Assembly: GCF_003337425.1 (NCBI RefSeq)
Contig: NZ_QPJU01000002.1
Coordinates: 496,001 to 560,000 of the forward strand
Direction of reading: 5' to 3'
DNA from: Extensimonas vulgaris
Lineage (GTDB): Bacteria; Pseudomonadota; Gammaproteobacteria; Burkholderiales; Burkholderiaceae_C
Length of the DNA stretch: 64,000 bases
Of the stretch, positions 45,822-56,400 are shown piece by piece. The first letter of the stretch is position 1. The number at the start of each line of letters is the position of its first letter. The position numbers and the translations under genes were made by a program. The notes under the pieces were generated by a model. The model had not been told where the DNA came from. It saw only the letters and a program-made list of their open reading frames with translations, and ran no database searches.

Positions 45822-47647
45822 GCCAACAAATTCGCAACATCGCCATCATCGCCCACGTGGACCACGGCAAGACGACCATGGTCGATCAACTGCTGCGCCA
45901 GTCGGGCACCTTTGCCGCGCACGAAAAAGTGGTCGATACCGTGATGGACAACAACGCCATCGAGCGCGAGCGCGGCATCACCATCCTGGCCAAGAACTGC
46001 GCCGTGAGCTGGGGCGGCACGCACATCAACATCGTCGACACCCCGGGCCACGCGGACTTCGGCGGTGAGGTCGAGCGCGCGCTCTCCATGGTCGATGGCG
46101 TGCTGCTGCTGATCGACGCGCAAGAAGGCCCGATGCCGCAGACGCGCTTCGTCACCAAAAAAGCGCTCGCGCTGGGCTTGAAGCCCATCGTCGTGGTCAA
46201 CAAGGTGGACAAGCCCGGCGCCAATCCCGACAAGGTCATCAACGCTGCGTTCGACCTGTTCGACAAACTCGGCGCGACCGACGAGCAGCTCGACTTTCCC
46301 GTGGTCTATGCCTCGGGCATCAACGGCTGGGCCTCGCTGCAAGAGGGCGCGCCCGGCGAGCAGTGGGGGCCGGACATGTCGGCGCTGTTCGAAACCATCC
46401 TGAAGCACGTGCCTGCGCACCAGGGCGACCCGAGCGCGCCGCTGCAGCTGCAGATTTCGGCGCTCGACTACAACAGCTTCGTCGGCCGCATCGGCGTGGG
46501 CCGCATCAACGCGGGCACGCTGCGCCCAGGGCAGGACGTGCTCGTGATGGAAGGGCCCGAGGGCAAGTCGTTCAAAGGCCGCGTGAACCAGGTGCTGACC
46601 TTCGAGGGGCTCGATCGCGTGCAGGTCACCGAGGCCGGGCCGGGCGACATCGTGCTCATCAACGGCATCGAAGACATAGGCATAGGCGTCACCGTGACCG
46701 ACCCGGCGAACCCGCGCCCGCTGCCCATGCTGCAGGTCGATGAGCCCACGCTGACCATGAACTTCTGCGTCAACACCAGCCCGCTCGCGGGGCGCGAGGG
46801 CAAGTTCGTCACGAGCCGCCAGATCTGGGACCGGCTGCAAAAAGAGCTGCAAAGCAACGTCGCGCTGCGCGTGAAGGAAACCGACGAGGACGGCGTGTTC
46901 GAAGTCTCGGGCCGCGGCGAGCTGCACCTGACCATCCTGCTCGAAAACATGCGCCGCGAGGGCTACGAGCTCGCCGTGGGCAAGCCGCGCGTGGTGTTCA
47001 AGGAGATCAACGGTGAGCGCTGCGAGCCCATAGAGCTCGTGACCGCCGACATCGAAGAAGGCCACCAGGGCGGCGTGATGCAGGCGCTGGGCGAGCGCAA
47101 GGGCGAGCTCGTGAACATGGAGCCCGACGGGCGCGGGCGCGTGCGGCTCGAATATCGCATCCCGGCGCGCGGCTTGATCGGCTTTTCGAACGAGTTTTTG
47201 AACCTCACGCGCGGCTCGGGGCTGATCAGCAACATCTTCGACGGCTACGAGCCGTACAAGGGCGAGATCGGCGGGCGCAAGAACGGCGTGCTGATTTCGA
47301 TGGACGACGGCGAAATCTTCACCTACGCGCTGGGCAAGCTCGACGACCGCGGGCGCATGTTCGTGAAGGCGGGCGATCCGGTGTATGAGGGCATGATCGT
47401 GGGCATCCACAGCCGCGACAACGACCTCGTGGTGAACGCCACGCGCACCAAGCAGCTGACCAATTTCCGCGTCAGCGGCAAAGAAGACGCGATCAAGATC
47501 ACGCCGCCGATCGAGCTCACGCTCGAATACGCGGTGGAATTCATCGAGGACGACGAGCTCGTCGAGATCACGCCCAAAAGCATCCGCCTGCGCAAGCGCT
47601 TTTTGAAGGAGCACGAGCGCAAGCGCGCAAGCCGCGAAAATGCCTGA
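45818..47647 (+). CDS. typA: Ribosome-associated GTPase TypA/BipA
   Basis: A 609-aa translational GTPase. G1 [16 protein letters not shown]2 region [12 protein letters not shown]3 [11 protein letters not shown] and G4 NKVDKPGA are intact; domain III, V and the BipA-specific C-terminal domain (ending [13 protein letters not shown]) follow. It assists 50S assembly at low temperature or stress. ATG at 45,818 overlaps the truB stop. Confidence 0.97.
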   Translation: MSQQIRNIAIIAHVDHGKTTMVDQLLRQSGTFAAHEKVVDTVMDNNAIERERGITILAKNCAVSWGGTHINIVDTPGHADFGGEVERALSMVDGVLLLIDAQEGPMPQTRFVTKKALALGLKPIVVVNKVDKPGANPDKVINAAFDLFDKLGATDEQLDFPVVYASGINGWASLQEGAPGEQWGPDMSALFETILKHVPAHQGDPSAPLQLQISALDYNSFVGRIGVGRINAGTLRPGQDVLVMEGPEGKSFKGRVNQVLTFEGLDRVQVTEAGPGDIVLINGIEDIGIGVTVTDPANPRPLPMLQVDEPTLTMNFCVNTSPLAGREGKFVTSRQIWDRLQKELQSNVALRVKETDEDGVFEVSGRGELHLTILLENMRREGYELAVGKPRVVFKEINGERCEPIELVTADIEEGHQGGVMQALGERKGELVNMEPDGRGRVRLEYRIPARGLIGFSNEFLNLTRGSGLISNIFDGYEPYKGEIGGRKNGVLISMDDGEIFTYALGKLDDRGRMFVKAGDPVYEGMIVGIHSRDNDLVVNATRTKQLTNFRVSGKEDAIKITPPIELTLEYAVEFIEDDELVEITPKSIRLRKRFLKEHERKRASRENA

Positions 47648-47678
47648 TGTGTGCCACCACCAGACGAAAGGAGCAAAG

Positions 47679-48782
47679 ATGACGACGCAACCCACTGAAC
47701 AGAATGCAGAAGTCCAAAGCGAAGTGCGCGGCGGCGTGGGCCTGATCACGCTGAACCGCCCGCGTGCGCTCAATGCGCTGTCGCTCGGCATGGTGCGCGC
47801 GCTCATGGGGGTGCTGCTCGCATGGCAGCATGACGCGCGCGTGCAGGCCGTGGCGATCCGCGGCAATGGCAAGGACGGGCCGTTCGGCGTGTTCTGCGCG
47901 GGCGGCGACATCCGCTTTTTGCACGAGGCCGGCAGCAAAGGCGACCCGAAGATTGAGGACTTCTTCACCGAGGAGTACGTGCTCAACCACTTCACGCACA
48001 ACTATCCCAAGCCCTACATCGCATTCATGGACGGCATCGTCATGGGCGGCGGCATGGGCATCAGCCAGGGCGGCAGCCTGCGCATCGTGACCGAGCGCAC
48101 CAAAATGGCCATGCCGGAGACGGGCATAGGCCTGTTCCCCGACGTGGGCGGCGGCTACTTTCTCTCGCGCTGCCCCGGCCACGTGGGCGAGTGGCTCGCG
48201 CTCACGGGCGAGACCATCGGCGCGGGCGACGCGATCGCCTTCGGCCTCGCCGACGGCTGCCTGCCCGCTGCACAGCAGGCCGAGGTGTGGGAGGCGATCG
48301 CCACGCAGGGCTTTGCCGACGGCGCCGCGATCGAGGCCATCATCAAAGCAAAATTCGTAGCTGCCAGCGCAGACCTCGCAAGCCTCAGAGCCCAAATCGA
48401 CCACTATTTTTCGCTGCCCACGGTGCGCGACATCGTGCAGGCGCTCGAAGCCGCCGACAGCGACTGGGCGCGCGCCACCGCGGCCACGCTGCGCCGCCGC
48501 TCGCCGCTCATGCTGCACGTGGTGCTGGAGCAGATCCGCCGCGCGCGCCACCTGGGCCTGGCCGACGATTTGCGCATGGAGCGCGACATCGTGCGCCACT
48601 GCTTCTTCCTGCGCCCCGGCCAGAGCGAGACCGTCGAAGGCATACGCGCGCTCGCCATCGACAAAGACCAGCAGCCGCGCTGGAACCCTCCGCGCATCGA
48701 AGACGTCACGCCCGAGATGTGGCAACCCTTTTTTGAAAGCCCCTGGCCCACGTGGGCGCATCCGCTGCGCATGCTCTCATGA
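47679..48782 (+). CDS. Enoyl-CoA hydratase/3-hydroxyisobutyryl-CoA hydrolase family
   Basis: A 367-aa crotonase-fold enzyme of the HIBYL-CoA hydrolase group. GVGLITLNRPRALNALSLGM, the oxyanion-hole segment FCAGGDIRFLH, MDGIVMGGGMGIS, and AMPETGIGLFPDVGGGYFLSR are characteristic; length is that of HIBCH rather than short enoyl-CoA hydratases. Probable step: valine breakdown. GAAAGGAG precedes ATG. The gene contains an in-frame dispersed repeat copy (48,345-48,400). Confidence 0.88.
   Translation: MTTQPTEQNAEVQSEVRGGVGLITLNRPRALNALSLGMVRALMGVLLAWQHDARVQAVAIRGNGKDGPFGVFCAGGDIRFLHEAGSKGDPKIEDFFTEEYVLNHFTHNYPKPYIAFMDGIVMGGGMGISQGGSLRIVTERTKMAMPETGIGLFPDVGGGYFLSRCPGHVGEWLALTGETIGAGDAIAFGLADGCLPAAQQAEVWEAIATQGFADGAAIEAIIKAKFVAASADLASLRAQIDHYFSLPTVRDIVQALEAADSDWARATAATLRRRSPLMLHVVLEQIRRARHLGLADDLRMERDIVRHCFFLRPGQSETVEGIRALAIDKDQQPRWNPPRIEDVTPEMWQPFFESPWPTWAHPLRMLS
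48345..48400 (+). repeat. Dispersed palindromic repeat inside the hydrolase gene
   Basis: Contains AAAATTCGTAGCTGCCAGCG, a spacer, and CCTCAGAGCCCAAATCGACC. In frame, it encodes AKFVAASADLASLRAQID in the variable linker of the enzyme. Confidence 0.6.
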
Positions 48783-48880
48783 TGGTAGCTGCAAGCGCTT
48801 GATGGTCAATGTTTTCAGAGATGAAAGTGTCTGAAACCAATGTAAATAGAGCGCTGGCAGCTTCTGTATTGGTAGCGAGT
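48783..48880. repeat. Dispersed repeat, split copy downstream of the hydrolase
   Basis: GGTAGCTGCAAGCGCTTGAT begins the segment and GAGCGCTGGCAGCTTCTG ends it about 60 bp later, so both arms of the palindrome family are present with an unusually long centre. It borders the MITE-like element. Confidence 0.5.
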
Positions 48881-48887
48881 GGTTTTA

Positions 48888-49127
48888 CCCCAGATTGTCC
48901 ATTAGGCGGTGCTGCGCACCTACGCGGGCGTTGGCGGAAGGCTGCCGGTCATTTTGGCCGCAGCAAAGAAACCCGTCATTGCGAGCCCCGCAGGGGCGCG
49001 GCAATCCAGTCCCGTCCTTCGCAGCGTGCGCAGGCGCTGTTGCCAAGGCCCCATGGATTGCCGCGGGCCTTCGGCTCTCGCAATGACGGGGAACGATAAT
49101 CCCGCGTCCGAATGAACAATCTGGGTT
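48888..49127. mobile_element. MITE-like element, copy 2, with nested repeat
   Basis: Ends CCCCAGATTGTCCATTAGG and (reverse complement) AACCCAGATTGTTCATTCGG match copy 1 at 22,735-22,912. The left interior (GCGCACCTACGCGGGCGTTG...) is shared. Copy 2 is about 60 bp longer because another inverted-repeat unit lies inside it at 48,972-49,090. Confidence 0.75.
48972..49090. repeat. Nested CCCGTCATTGCGAG inverted-repeat element
   Basis: A 119-bp unit with perfect 14-bp ends, CCCGTCATTGCGAG and CTCGCAATGACGGG, and an internal GGCAATCCA...TGGATTGCC pair. This type of GTCATTGCGAG repeat is widespread in bacterial genomes. Confidence 0.75.
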
Positions 49128-49153
49128 TACGCGCGCTCCGCTTCCCGTCACCC

Positions 49154-49627
49154 TCAGCGCTGGCGGCTCTTGAGCGCGCGCTCGACTTCGCGCTTGCCCT
49201 CGCGCTCCTTGATGGTGTCGCGCTTGTCGTGTTCGGCCTTGCCCTTGGCGAGCGCGATCTCGCACTTCACGCGGCCGTTCTTCCAGTGCAGGTTCAGCGG
49301 CACCAGCGTGTAGCCTTTTTGCTCGACCTTGCCGATCAGGCGCTTGATTTCGTCTTTGTGCAGCAGCAATTTTTTGGTGCGCGCGGCGTCGGGGCGCACG
49401 TGCGTCGAAGCGGTTCTGAGCGGGTTGATTTGGCAGCCGATCAAAAACAGCTCGCCACCCTGGATCAGCACGTAGCCGTCAGTGAGCTGCACCTTGCCCT
49501 CGCGCAGCGCCTTGACCTCCCAGCCGTGCAGCACCATGCCGGCTTCGTAGCGCTCTTCGAAAAAGTAATTGTAAGCCGCTTTTTTGTTTTCGGCAATGCG
49601 GGATGGGAGTTCGGATTTTTTCGCCAT
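49154..49627 (-). CDS. smpB: SsrA-binding protein SmpB
   Basis: A 157-aa SmpB, partner of tmRNA in rescuing stalled ribosomes. [58 protein letters not shown]-type core and a basic C-terminal tail ([20 protein letters not shown]) are typical. Divergent from ratA, as commonly found. The ssrA gene is not in the window. Confidence 0.97.
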   Translation of the reverse strand: MAKKSELPSRIAENKKAAYNYFFEERYEAGMVLHGWEVKALREGKVQLTDGYVLIQGGELFLIGCQINPLRTASTHVRPDAARTKKLLLHKDEIKRLIGKVEQKGYTLVPLNLHWKNGRVKCEIALAKGKAEHDKRDTIKEREGKREVERALKSRQR

Positions 49628-49761
49628 GGGGTCGTAGATGCGGTGCGCGGCGGGGGAATAAAGGGGCTGCCTACAATCCCGGACGTGTGCAAACGCGTGG
49701 CGCGGGCCCGCGATTGTAAGAGTCCGCCCCCGACCGCCTTGCCTCCTTTTGCCTTGTCTGC

Positions 49762-50202
49762 ATGAAAACCGTCCACAAGTCCGTCCTCATCTGGTACAGC
49801 CCGCAGGAGATGTTCGACCTCGTCACGCAGGTCGAGCATTACCCCGAGTTTCTGCCCTGGTGCGACCACGCCGCCGTGCTCGAGCGCACGCCCACGGGCA
49901 TGGTGGCCGAGGTGGGCATGGTGCTCGGCGGCATCCGCCAGACCTTCGTCACGCGCAACACGCACGAGCCGGGCCGGCGCGTGCACATGCAGCTCGTCAA
50001 AGGGCCTTTTTCACAGCTCGAAGGCGAGTGGCAGTTCCACCCCGTGGGCGACGGCACGCAGCGCGCGTGCCGCGTGGAGCTGCGGCTGCACTACGGCTTT
50101 TCCAGCAGGGCGCTCGCGGCGCTGGTGGGCCCGGTGTTCGACCGCATCGCCAACAGCCTCGTCGATGCGTTCGTGCAACGCGCACAGAAAGTCTATGGCT
50201 GA
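49762..50202 (+). CDS. ratA: RatA/COQ10-type START domain protein
   Basis: A 146-aa START-fold protein (Polyketide_cyc, COQ10/RatA group): [30 protein letters not shown] and [21 protein letters not shown] are characteristic. It probably binds ubiquinone (COQ10-like); the toxin role reported for E. coli RatA is debated. It lies between smpB (divergent) and ratB, the standard order. TACAAT at 49,672-49,677 is a possible -10. Confidence 0.9.
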   Translation: MKTVHKSVLIWYSPQEMFDLVTQVEHYPEFLPWCDHAAVLERTPTGMVAEVGMVLGGIRQTFVTRNTHEPGRRVHMQLVKGPFSQLEGEWQFHPVGDGTQRACRVELRLHYGFSSRALAALVGPVFDRIANSLVDAFVQRAQKVYG

Positions 50203-50560
50203 CGCGATCGATGCCCCTACTCTTATCCCGGTGACCGTGGCGGTGTGCCTCGCACCGCGCCGGGTGCGCGAGCTGGAGCTGCAACTGCCCGCGGGCGCCA
50301 CGGTGGCCGATGCGCTGCGTGCATGCGGCGTCGATGGCGCGCAGCCGACCGGCGCAGCGCCCGCTGCACAAGCCCTGGATTGCGGCATCTGGGGGCGCAA
50401 AGTGGCGCTCACGCAGCCCCTTGCACCCTTCGACCGGGTGGAGGTCTATCGGCCACTGCAGGTCGATCCCAAACGCGCGCGGCGTGAACGCTTCGAGCGC
50501 CAGGGCAAGCGCGGCAGTGGCTTGTTTGCCAAGCGCACGGCCAAGACGGCCGAGGACTGA
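50195..50560 (+). CDS. RnfH/RatB family ubiquitin-like protein
   Basis: A 121-aa beta-grasp (UPF0125/RnfH) protein: VAVCLAPRRVRELELQLPAG, GIWGRKVALTQPLAPFDRVE and the signature VYRPLQVDPKRARRERFE. Its molecular role is unclear; it is regularly paired with ratA, whose 3' end it overlaps by 8 bp. Confidence 0.92.
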   Translation: MADAIDAPTLIPVTVAVCLAPRRVRELELQLPAGATVADALRACGVDGAQPTGAAPAAQALDCGIWGRKVALTQPLAPFDRVEVYRPLQVDPKRARRERFERQGKRGSGLFAKRTAKTAED

Positions 50561-50603
50561 TCGTCAGGCTCCTGCCGCGCCCCGCCAGCGAAGGCGCACG
50601 ACT

Positions 50604-51113
50604 TCAGGGCGCGCACTCGGTCGCGATGATGCCTTCGAGGCGCTTGGTTTCGGCCGCGCGGCCGGCTTCGTCGAGAAACACGCGCTCGCCCTGCGCGTTG
50701 GTGGTGGCGATGAGGCGGCCGGAGTCGTAGGCGGCCTTGGCCTGGCGCGCACGGGCGCAGTTGTCGGCCTTGATCTTGGCGATTTTCTCGGCCTCGGCCT
50801 TCTTTTTGGCGGCTTCTGCAGCTTCGGCCTGGGCCTTCTTTTCTTCGAGCTCTTTGTCCTTGCCGGCACCTGCGGCAGTGCTGGCCGCCGCGGCCGGGGC
50901 AGAGGCGGCATCCGTTACGGGCACCGGGTGGAAGCTGCGCTGGCTGCTGTTGCCCCCGGGCTGCTTGAGGATGTTTTTGTCCGGCACGTCCACGGGCGGC
51001 GGGCGGTCGCTGAAGACCTTGCGGCCGTCTTTGTCTATCCATTGCCACTGGGCTGCAGCGCCGAGCGAGAAGGTGCAGGCCAGGGTGAACAAAAGCAGCG
51101 GGGACTTTTTCAT
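50604..51113 (-). CDS. DUF4124 exported protein
   Basis: A 169-aa secreted protein: signal peptide (about 1-21), DUF4124 module QWQWIDKDGRKVFSDRPPP, an Ala-rich linker, and a coiled coil of Glu/Ala/Lys (about 80-125) before CARARQAKAAYDSG. Function unknown. Convergent with ratB and divergent from guaB. GTG at 51,194 is open in frame but would overlap the guaB promoter, so ATG at 51,113 is chosen. Confidence 0.8.
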   Translation of the reverse strand: MKKSPLLLFTLACTFSLGAAAQWQWIDKDGRKVFSDRPPPVDVPDKNILKQPGGNSSQRSFHPVPVTDAASAPAAAASTAAGAGKDKELEEKKAQAEAAEAAKKKAEAEKIAKIKADNCARARQAKAAYDSGRLIATTNAQGERVFLDEAGRAAETKRLEGIIATECAP

Positions 51114-51128
51114 GGAAGGCGAGTGTAG

Positions 51129-52670
<1,542 letters not shown>

Positions 52671-52688
52671 CAGGCAGTACCGTCACAG

Positions 52689-52731
52689 GCCCGAACCCAC
52701 CGCACGCGGCGTTCGGGCTTTTCGTTTTTTC
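52689..52731 (+). terminator. Intrinsic terminator between guaB and guaA
   Basis: GCCCGAAC (52,689-52,696) pairs with GTTCGGGC (52,711-52,718), followed by TTTTCGTTTTTTCT. It probably partially terminates guaB transcripts. Confidence 0.75.
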
Positions 52732-52745
52732 TCCGGCCACCCACC

Positions 52746-54362
52746 ATGCAACACGACAAAATCCTCATCCTCGACTTCGGCTCCCAGTTCACGCAGCTCA
52801 TCGCGCGGCGTGTGCGCGAAGCGCATGTGTATTGCGAAGTGCATCCTTGCGACGTGAGCGACGACTGGGTGCGCGCCTACGCGGCCGACGGGCACCTCAA
52901 GGGCATCATCCTCTCGGGCAGCCACGCCAGCGTCTATGAGGTCGATGACCGCGCCCCCGACGCCGTGTTCACGCTCGGCGTGCCCGTGCTGGGCATCTGC
53001 TACGGCATGCAGACCATGGCGCAGCAGCTCGGCGGCAAGGTCGAGGGCAGCGCCACGCGCGAATTCGGCTACGCCGAGGTGCGCGCGCACGGCCACACCG
53101 CCCTGCTCAAGGGCATCGCGGATTTCACCACGCCCGAGGGCCACGGCATGCTCAAGGTGTGGATGAGCCACGGCGACAAGGTCACCGCGCTGCCGCCGGG
53201 CTTCAAAGTCATGGCCAGCACGCCGAGCTGCCCGATCGCCGGCATGGCCGACGAAGCGCGGCGCTTTTATGGCGTGCAGTTCCACCCCGAGGTCACGCAC
53301 ACGGTGCAGGGCCGCGCGATCCTCGAGCGCTTCGTGCTCGAAATCTGCGGCGCCCAGCCCGACTGGATCATGCAAAACCACATCGAGGAGGCGGTGCAAA
53401 ACATCCGCGCGCAAGTCGGTGACGAGGAGGTGATACTGGGCCTGTCGGGCGGCGTCGATTCGAGCGTGGCCGCGGCGCTGATCCACCGCGCCATCGGCGA
53501 GCAGCTGACCTGCGTGTTCGTCGATCACGGCCTGCTGCGCCTGCACGAGGGCGACATGGTCATGGAGATGTTCGCCGGCAAGCTGCACGCCAAGGTGGTG
53601 CGCGTGGACGCGAGCGAACTCTTTTTGCGCGAGCTCGCGGGCGTCAGCGACCCCGAGCAAAAGCGCAAGATCATCGGCCGCCTGTTCGTCGATGTGTTCA
53701 AGGCCGAAGCCGAAAAGCTCAAGGCCGCGCGCCCGGGCAGCAAAGGCGCGCAGTGGCTCGCGCAGGGCACGATCTACCCCGACGTGATCGAATCGGGCGG
53801 CGCCAAGAGCAAAAAAGCCGTCACCATCAAAAGCCACCACAACGTCGGCGGCCTGCCCGAGCAGCTGGGCCTCAAGCTCCTGGAGCCGCTGCGCGACCTG
53901 TTCAAGGACGAGGTGCGCGAGCTCGGCGTGGCGCTGGGCCTGCCGCACGACATGGTGTACCGCCACCCCTTTCCCGGCCCGGGCCTGGGCGTGCGCATTC
54001 TGGGCGAGGTCAAGAAGGAGTACGCCGAACTGCTGCGCCGCGCCGATGCGATCTTCATCGAGGAACTGCGCTCGACCATCGAACCCCATTCCGGCAAGAG
54101 CTGGTACGACTTGACCAGCCAGGCGTTCGCCGTGTTCCTGCCCGTCAAAAGCGTGGGCGTGATGGGCGACGCCCGCACCTACGACTGGGTGGTGGCCCTG
54201 CGCGCCGTGCAGACCAGCGACTTCATGACCGCCGACTGGGCTGAACTGCCCTATGCACTGCTCAAAAAAGTGAGCAGCCGCATCATCAACGAAGTGCGCG
54301 GTATCAACCGCGTCACTTACGACGTGAGCTCCAAGCCGCCCGCGACGATCGAGTGGGAGTGA
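52746..54362 (+). CDS. guaA: GMP synthase (glutamine-hydrolysing)
   Basis: A 538-aa GMP synthase: glutaminase domain with Cys in [16 protein letters not shown] and His/Glu in [13 protein letters not shown]-pyrophosphatase domain with PP-loop GLSGGVDSS, and the dimerisation domain with [14 protein letters not shown], ending PPATIEWE. It converts XMP to GMP. The 3' end is intact and lies at the junction with the genomic island. Confidence 0.98.
   Translation: MQHDKILILDFGSQFTQLIARRVREAHVYCEVHPCDVSDDWVRAYAADGHLKGIILSGSHASVYEVDDRAPDAVFTLGVPVLGICYGMQTMAQQLGGKVEGSATREFGYAEVRAHGHTALLKGIADFTTPEGHGMLKVWMSHGDKVTALPPGFKVMASTPSCPIAGMADEARRFYGVQFHPEVTHTVQGRAILERFVLEICGAQPDWIMQNHIEEAVQNIRAQVGDEEVILGLSGGVDSSVAAALIHRAIGEQLTCVFVDHGLLRLHEGDMVMEMFAGKLHAKVVRVDASELFLRELAGVSDPEQKRKIIGRLFVDVFKAEAEKLKAARPGSKGAQWLAQGTIYPDVIESGGAKSKKAVTIKSHHNVGGLPEQLGLKLLEPLRDLFKDEVRELGVALGLPHDMVYRHPFPGPGLGVRILGEVKKEYAELLRRADAIFIEELRSTIEPHSGKSWYDLTSQAFAVFLPVKSVGVMGDARTYDWVVALRAVQTSDFMTADWAELPYALLKKVSSRIINEVRGINRVTYDVSSKPPATIEWE
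54345..54362. other. Putative integration site at guaA 3' end (attL)
   Basis: The final codons of guaA (CGACGATCGAGTGGGAGTGA region) are followed at once by non-core DNA and an integrase gene. guaA 3' ends are known integration targets of tyrosine integrases. The second copy (attR) would lie beyond the right edge, so the exact core cannot be defined here. Confidence 0.4.
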
Positions 54363-54477
54363 ATTTACGTCCTTCAGGGACTATCGCCAGCCATCCGAAA
54401 ACCCGTCGTAACGTGTTGATTTAGAAGGAAATACGTCGCGGCAGCTATCGGTGGCTATCGCCGACCAGCAAAAACGG

Positions 54478-54638
54478 TTGACGGTAGAGCTGACGGTAAG
54501 AACTGAGGCCGAATTAAGACACTCTCGTTCACTATTCAGACTTTTACCGTCTTTGACGGTAAAAGCCTTCTCGGGAAAGCTTATTGCATGCGGCTTTCCG
54601 GGCATCAGTGGGTCTCCTGGTCCTTGACGGTAAAAGCC
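54478..54638. repeat. TGACGGTA repeat array before the integrase
   Basis: TGACGGTA occurs at 54,479-54,486, 54,491-54,498, 54,554-54,561 and 54,625-54,632, with an inverted TTACCGTC at 54,544-54,551 forming a palindrome with the third. TTGACGGTAAAAGCC is repeated exactly, 71 bp apart. These are probably integrase arm-type sites or an autoregulatory operator. The rest of the 300-bp gap holds no gene. Confidence 0.6.
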
Positions 54639-54663
54639 GTCGCAAAACAGGAGGTAAACCTCG

Positions 54664-55920
54664 ATGCTGACCGACACAGCACTGCGCAATCTGAAGCCTA
54701 AGTCATTGACTTATAAGGTTTCTGACCGGGACGGGATGTACGTGACGGTATCGCCCGCAAATACCGTCACCTTCCGCTACGACTACCGTCTCAACGGCCG
54801 CCGCGAGACCTTGACCATCGGCCGCTACGGTGCAGGCGGCATTTCGCTGGCAATGGCGCGTGAACTGCTTCTGGAGGCGCGCAAGGCCGTTCTCCAGGGC
54901 ATATCGCCCGCGCTGGAGAAGCAACGCGACAAGCGCCGGGTTCGCGCCATCAAGACCTTCGGCGCGGCGATGGAGACGTATCTTGCCCACACGAGATGGG
55001 CCGACAGCACCCGCGCCGTGCGCAAGCACATCATCGACCGGGACATCCTGCCGGTTTTCCAGAATAGGCTGCTGACCGAGATCCAGGCCGAAGACCTTCG
55101 GATTCTGTGCAACAAGGTCAAGGAGCGCGGGGCACCAGCCACCGCGGTGCAGATCCGGGACATCGTGAAGCAGGTCTACGTCTACGCCATCGCCCACGGT
55201 GAGAAGGTGGTCAACCCCGCCGACAGCGTGGGGCCGTCCTCGATCGCCACCTTCGTGCCGAAGGATCGTGCCCTCTCGCCGCTGGAAATCCGTTTGATGG
55301 TGCAGCAGTTGGAGACGGTGGCGACCTATCCGACCATCAAGCTGGCGCTGCGCCTGATCCTGCTGACGCTGGTGCGCAAGAGCGAACTGATCCAGGCCAC
55401 TTGGGATGAAGTCGATTTCGAGCGCAAGACCTGGACGATTCCGAAGCAGCGGATGAAGGGTCGCAATCCGCACGTGGTCTATCTGTCGCGCCAGGCGCTC
55501 GACATCTTCGTGACGCTGCACGCCTGTGCGGCTGGCTCAAAGTTCGTTTTCCCTTCTCGCTACGATGCAGAGCGGTGCATGTCCAATGCGACCTTGAATC
55601 GCATCACGATGCTGGTGGCAGAAGGTGCCAAGGCCAAAGATCTGCCGCTACAGCCGTTCACCGTCCACGATCTGCGCCGCACCGGCTCGACGCTGCTGAA
55701 CGAAATCGGCTTCAACCGCGACTGGATTGAGAAGTGCCTGGCGCACGAGGAGGGGCGTTCCTCGCGTTCGGTCTACAACAAGGCCGAATACGCCGAGCAG
55801 CGGCGCCACATGCTGCAAGAGTGGGCCAACCTGGTCGATGCCTGGGGTGGCGGACAGACTTACGTGCCGAAGCTGATGCCGGAGAACGTGGTCGTGCCGG
55901 CGTTGAGCGCGATCGCGTAG
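54664..55920 (+). CDS. Tyrosine site-specific integrase (P4-like, DUF4102)
   Basis: A 418-aa phage/island integrase. N-terminal DUF4102 arm-binding domain (KVSDRDGMYVTVSPANTVTF, RETLTIGRYG), SAM-like core-binding domain (about 105-190), and catalytic domain with Arg in LVRKSELIQATW, HDLRRTGSTLL, the later His in CLAHEEG and nucleophile Tyr in SVYNKAEY. It would insert and excise the island at guaA. AGGAGGT precedes ATG at 54,664. Confidence 0.95.
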   Translation: MLTDTALRNLKPKSLTYKVSDRDGMYVTVSPANTVTFRYDYRLNGRRETLTIGRYGAGGISLAMARELLLEARKAVLQGISPALEKQRDKRRVRAIKTFGAAMETYLAHTRWADSTRAVRKHIIDRDILPVFQNRLLTEIQAEDLRILCNKVKERGAPATAVQIRDIVKQVYVYAIAHGEKVVNPADSVGPSSIATFVPKDRALSPLEIRLMVQQLETVATYPTIKLALRLILLTLVRKSELIQATWDEVDFERKTWTIPKQRMKGRNPHVVYLSRQALDIFVTLHACAAGSKFVFPSRYDAERCMSNATLNRITMLVAEGAKAKDLPLQPFTVHDLRRTGSTLLNEIGFNRDWIEKCLAHEEGRSSRSVYNKAEYAEQRRHMLQEWANLVDAWGGGQTYVPKLMPENVVVPALSAIA

Positions 55921-55990
55921 GAGGGCCGCATCATGGGTTGCCTTGAATCGGTCTTTGCCGGGTTGTGCCAGGTTTGTTATTTCGAGGAAG

Positions 55991-56009
55991 CGATCACTTT
56001 GAGTGATCG
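55991..56009. promoter_or_regulatory. Inverted repeat CGATCACTTTGAGTGATCG
   Basis: A 19-bp near-perfect palindrome with 8-bp arms CGATCACT/AGTGATCG in the 200-bp gap after the integrase. It may be an operator or a terminator-like hairpin without a T tract. Confidence 0.45.
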
Positions 56010-56066
56010 AAAACGAGGAAATCTGAACTTCTCGCTGGTCGGCGATATGTGGCCTGATCTTGTCCT

Positions 56067-56109
56067 GGCAAGGTTGTCACTTGACAACCTTGCCGGCCAT
56101 CCTCATACT
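56067..56109 (+). promoter_or_regulatory. Promoter with 28-bp palindromic operator
   Basis: A perfect palindrome (56,067-56,094; arms GGCAAGGTTGTCAC and GTGACAACCTTGCC allowing for the centre ACTT) contains TTGACA at 56,081-56,086; CATACT lies 17 bp downstream (56,104-56,109). A repressor bound to the palindrome would cover the -35 box. The HTH protein encoded by the second gene of the downstream pair is the obvious candidate. Confidence 0.6.
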
Positions 56110-56120
56110 GAAGGTCACTG

Positions 56121-56396
56121 ATGGCTCGTTCCCCTCATCCAAAGAAAGAGGTCGAGGAAGCTCTCAGGCACGCCGAAGGGCAGGGCTGGCGCGTCGAAGT
56201 CGGTGGTAGCCATGCCTGGGGGCGGATTTACTGCCCGTACAACGATGAGGAATGCCGCTGCGGCGAGTTCTGCATCACCAGCGTGTGGAGCACGCCGAAG
56301 AACCCCGGCAACCACGCTCGCGCCTTGCGGCGCGTCGTGGACAACTGCACCACGCACCGCAAGCAGCACGAGGCTGACGACGGTTCCAAGGAGTAG
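56121..56396 (+). CDS. HicA-like small protein (putative toxin)
   Basis: A 91-aa protein not belonging clearly to a named family. RHAEGQGWRVEVGGSHAWG (about 16-34) resembles the helix and GSH motif of HicA double-stranded-RNA-binding toxins; a Cys cluster (CPYNDEECRCGEFC, 38-51) and STPKNPGNHARALRRVVDNC follow. The Cys residues may bind zinc. First gene behind a palindromic operator, 4 bp before an HTH gene, an order typical of toxin-antitoxin operons. Function inferred, not proved. Confidence 0.55.
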   Translation: MARSPHPKKEVEEALRHAEGQGWRVEVGGSHAWGRIYCPYNDEECRCGEFCITSVWSTPKNPGNHARALRRVVDNCTTHRKQHEADDGSKE

Positions 56397-56400
56397 CGCG

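Noticed and set aside
45761-48001. 746-codon minus-strand open frame opposite typA
   Set aside because: Spans two real genes in antisense; no domain.
49106-49765. Plus-strand frame opposite smpB
   Set aside because: Antisense to smpB and begins in the MITE-like terminal repeat.
55933-56121. 62-codon frame between the integrase and the HicA-like gene
   Set aside because: It runs through two palindromes and the promoter, and has no ribosome site or recognisable sequence.
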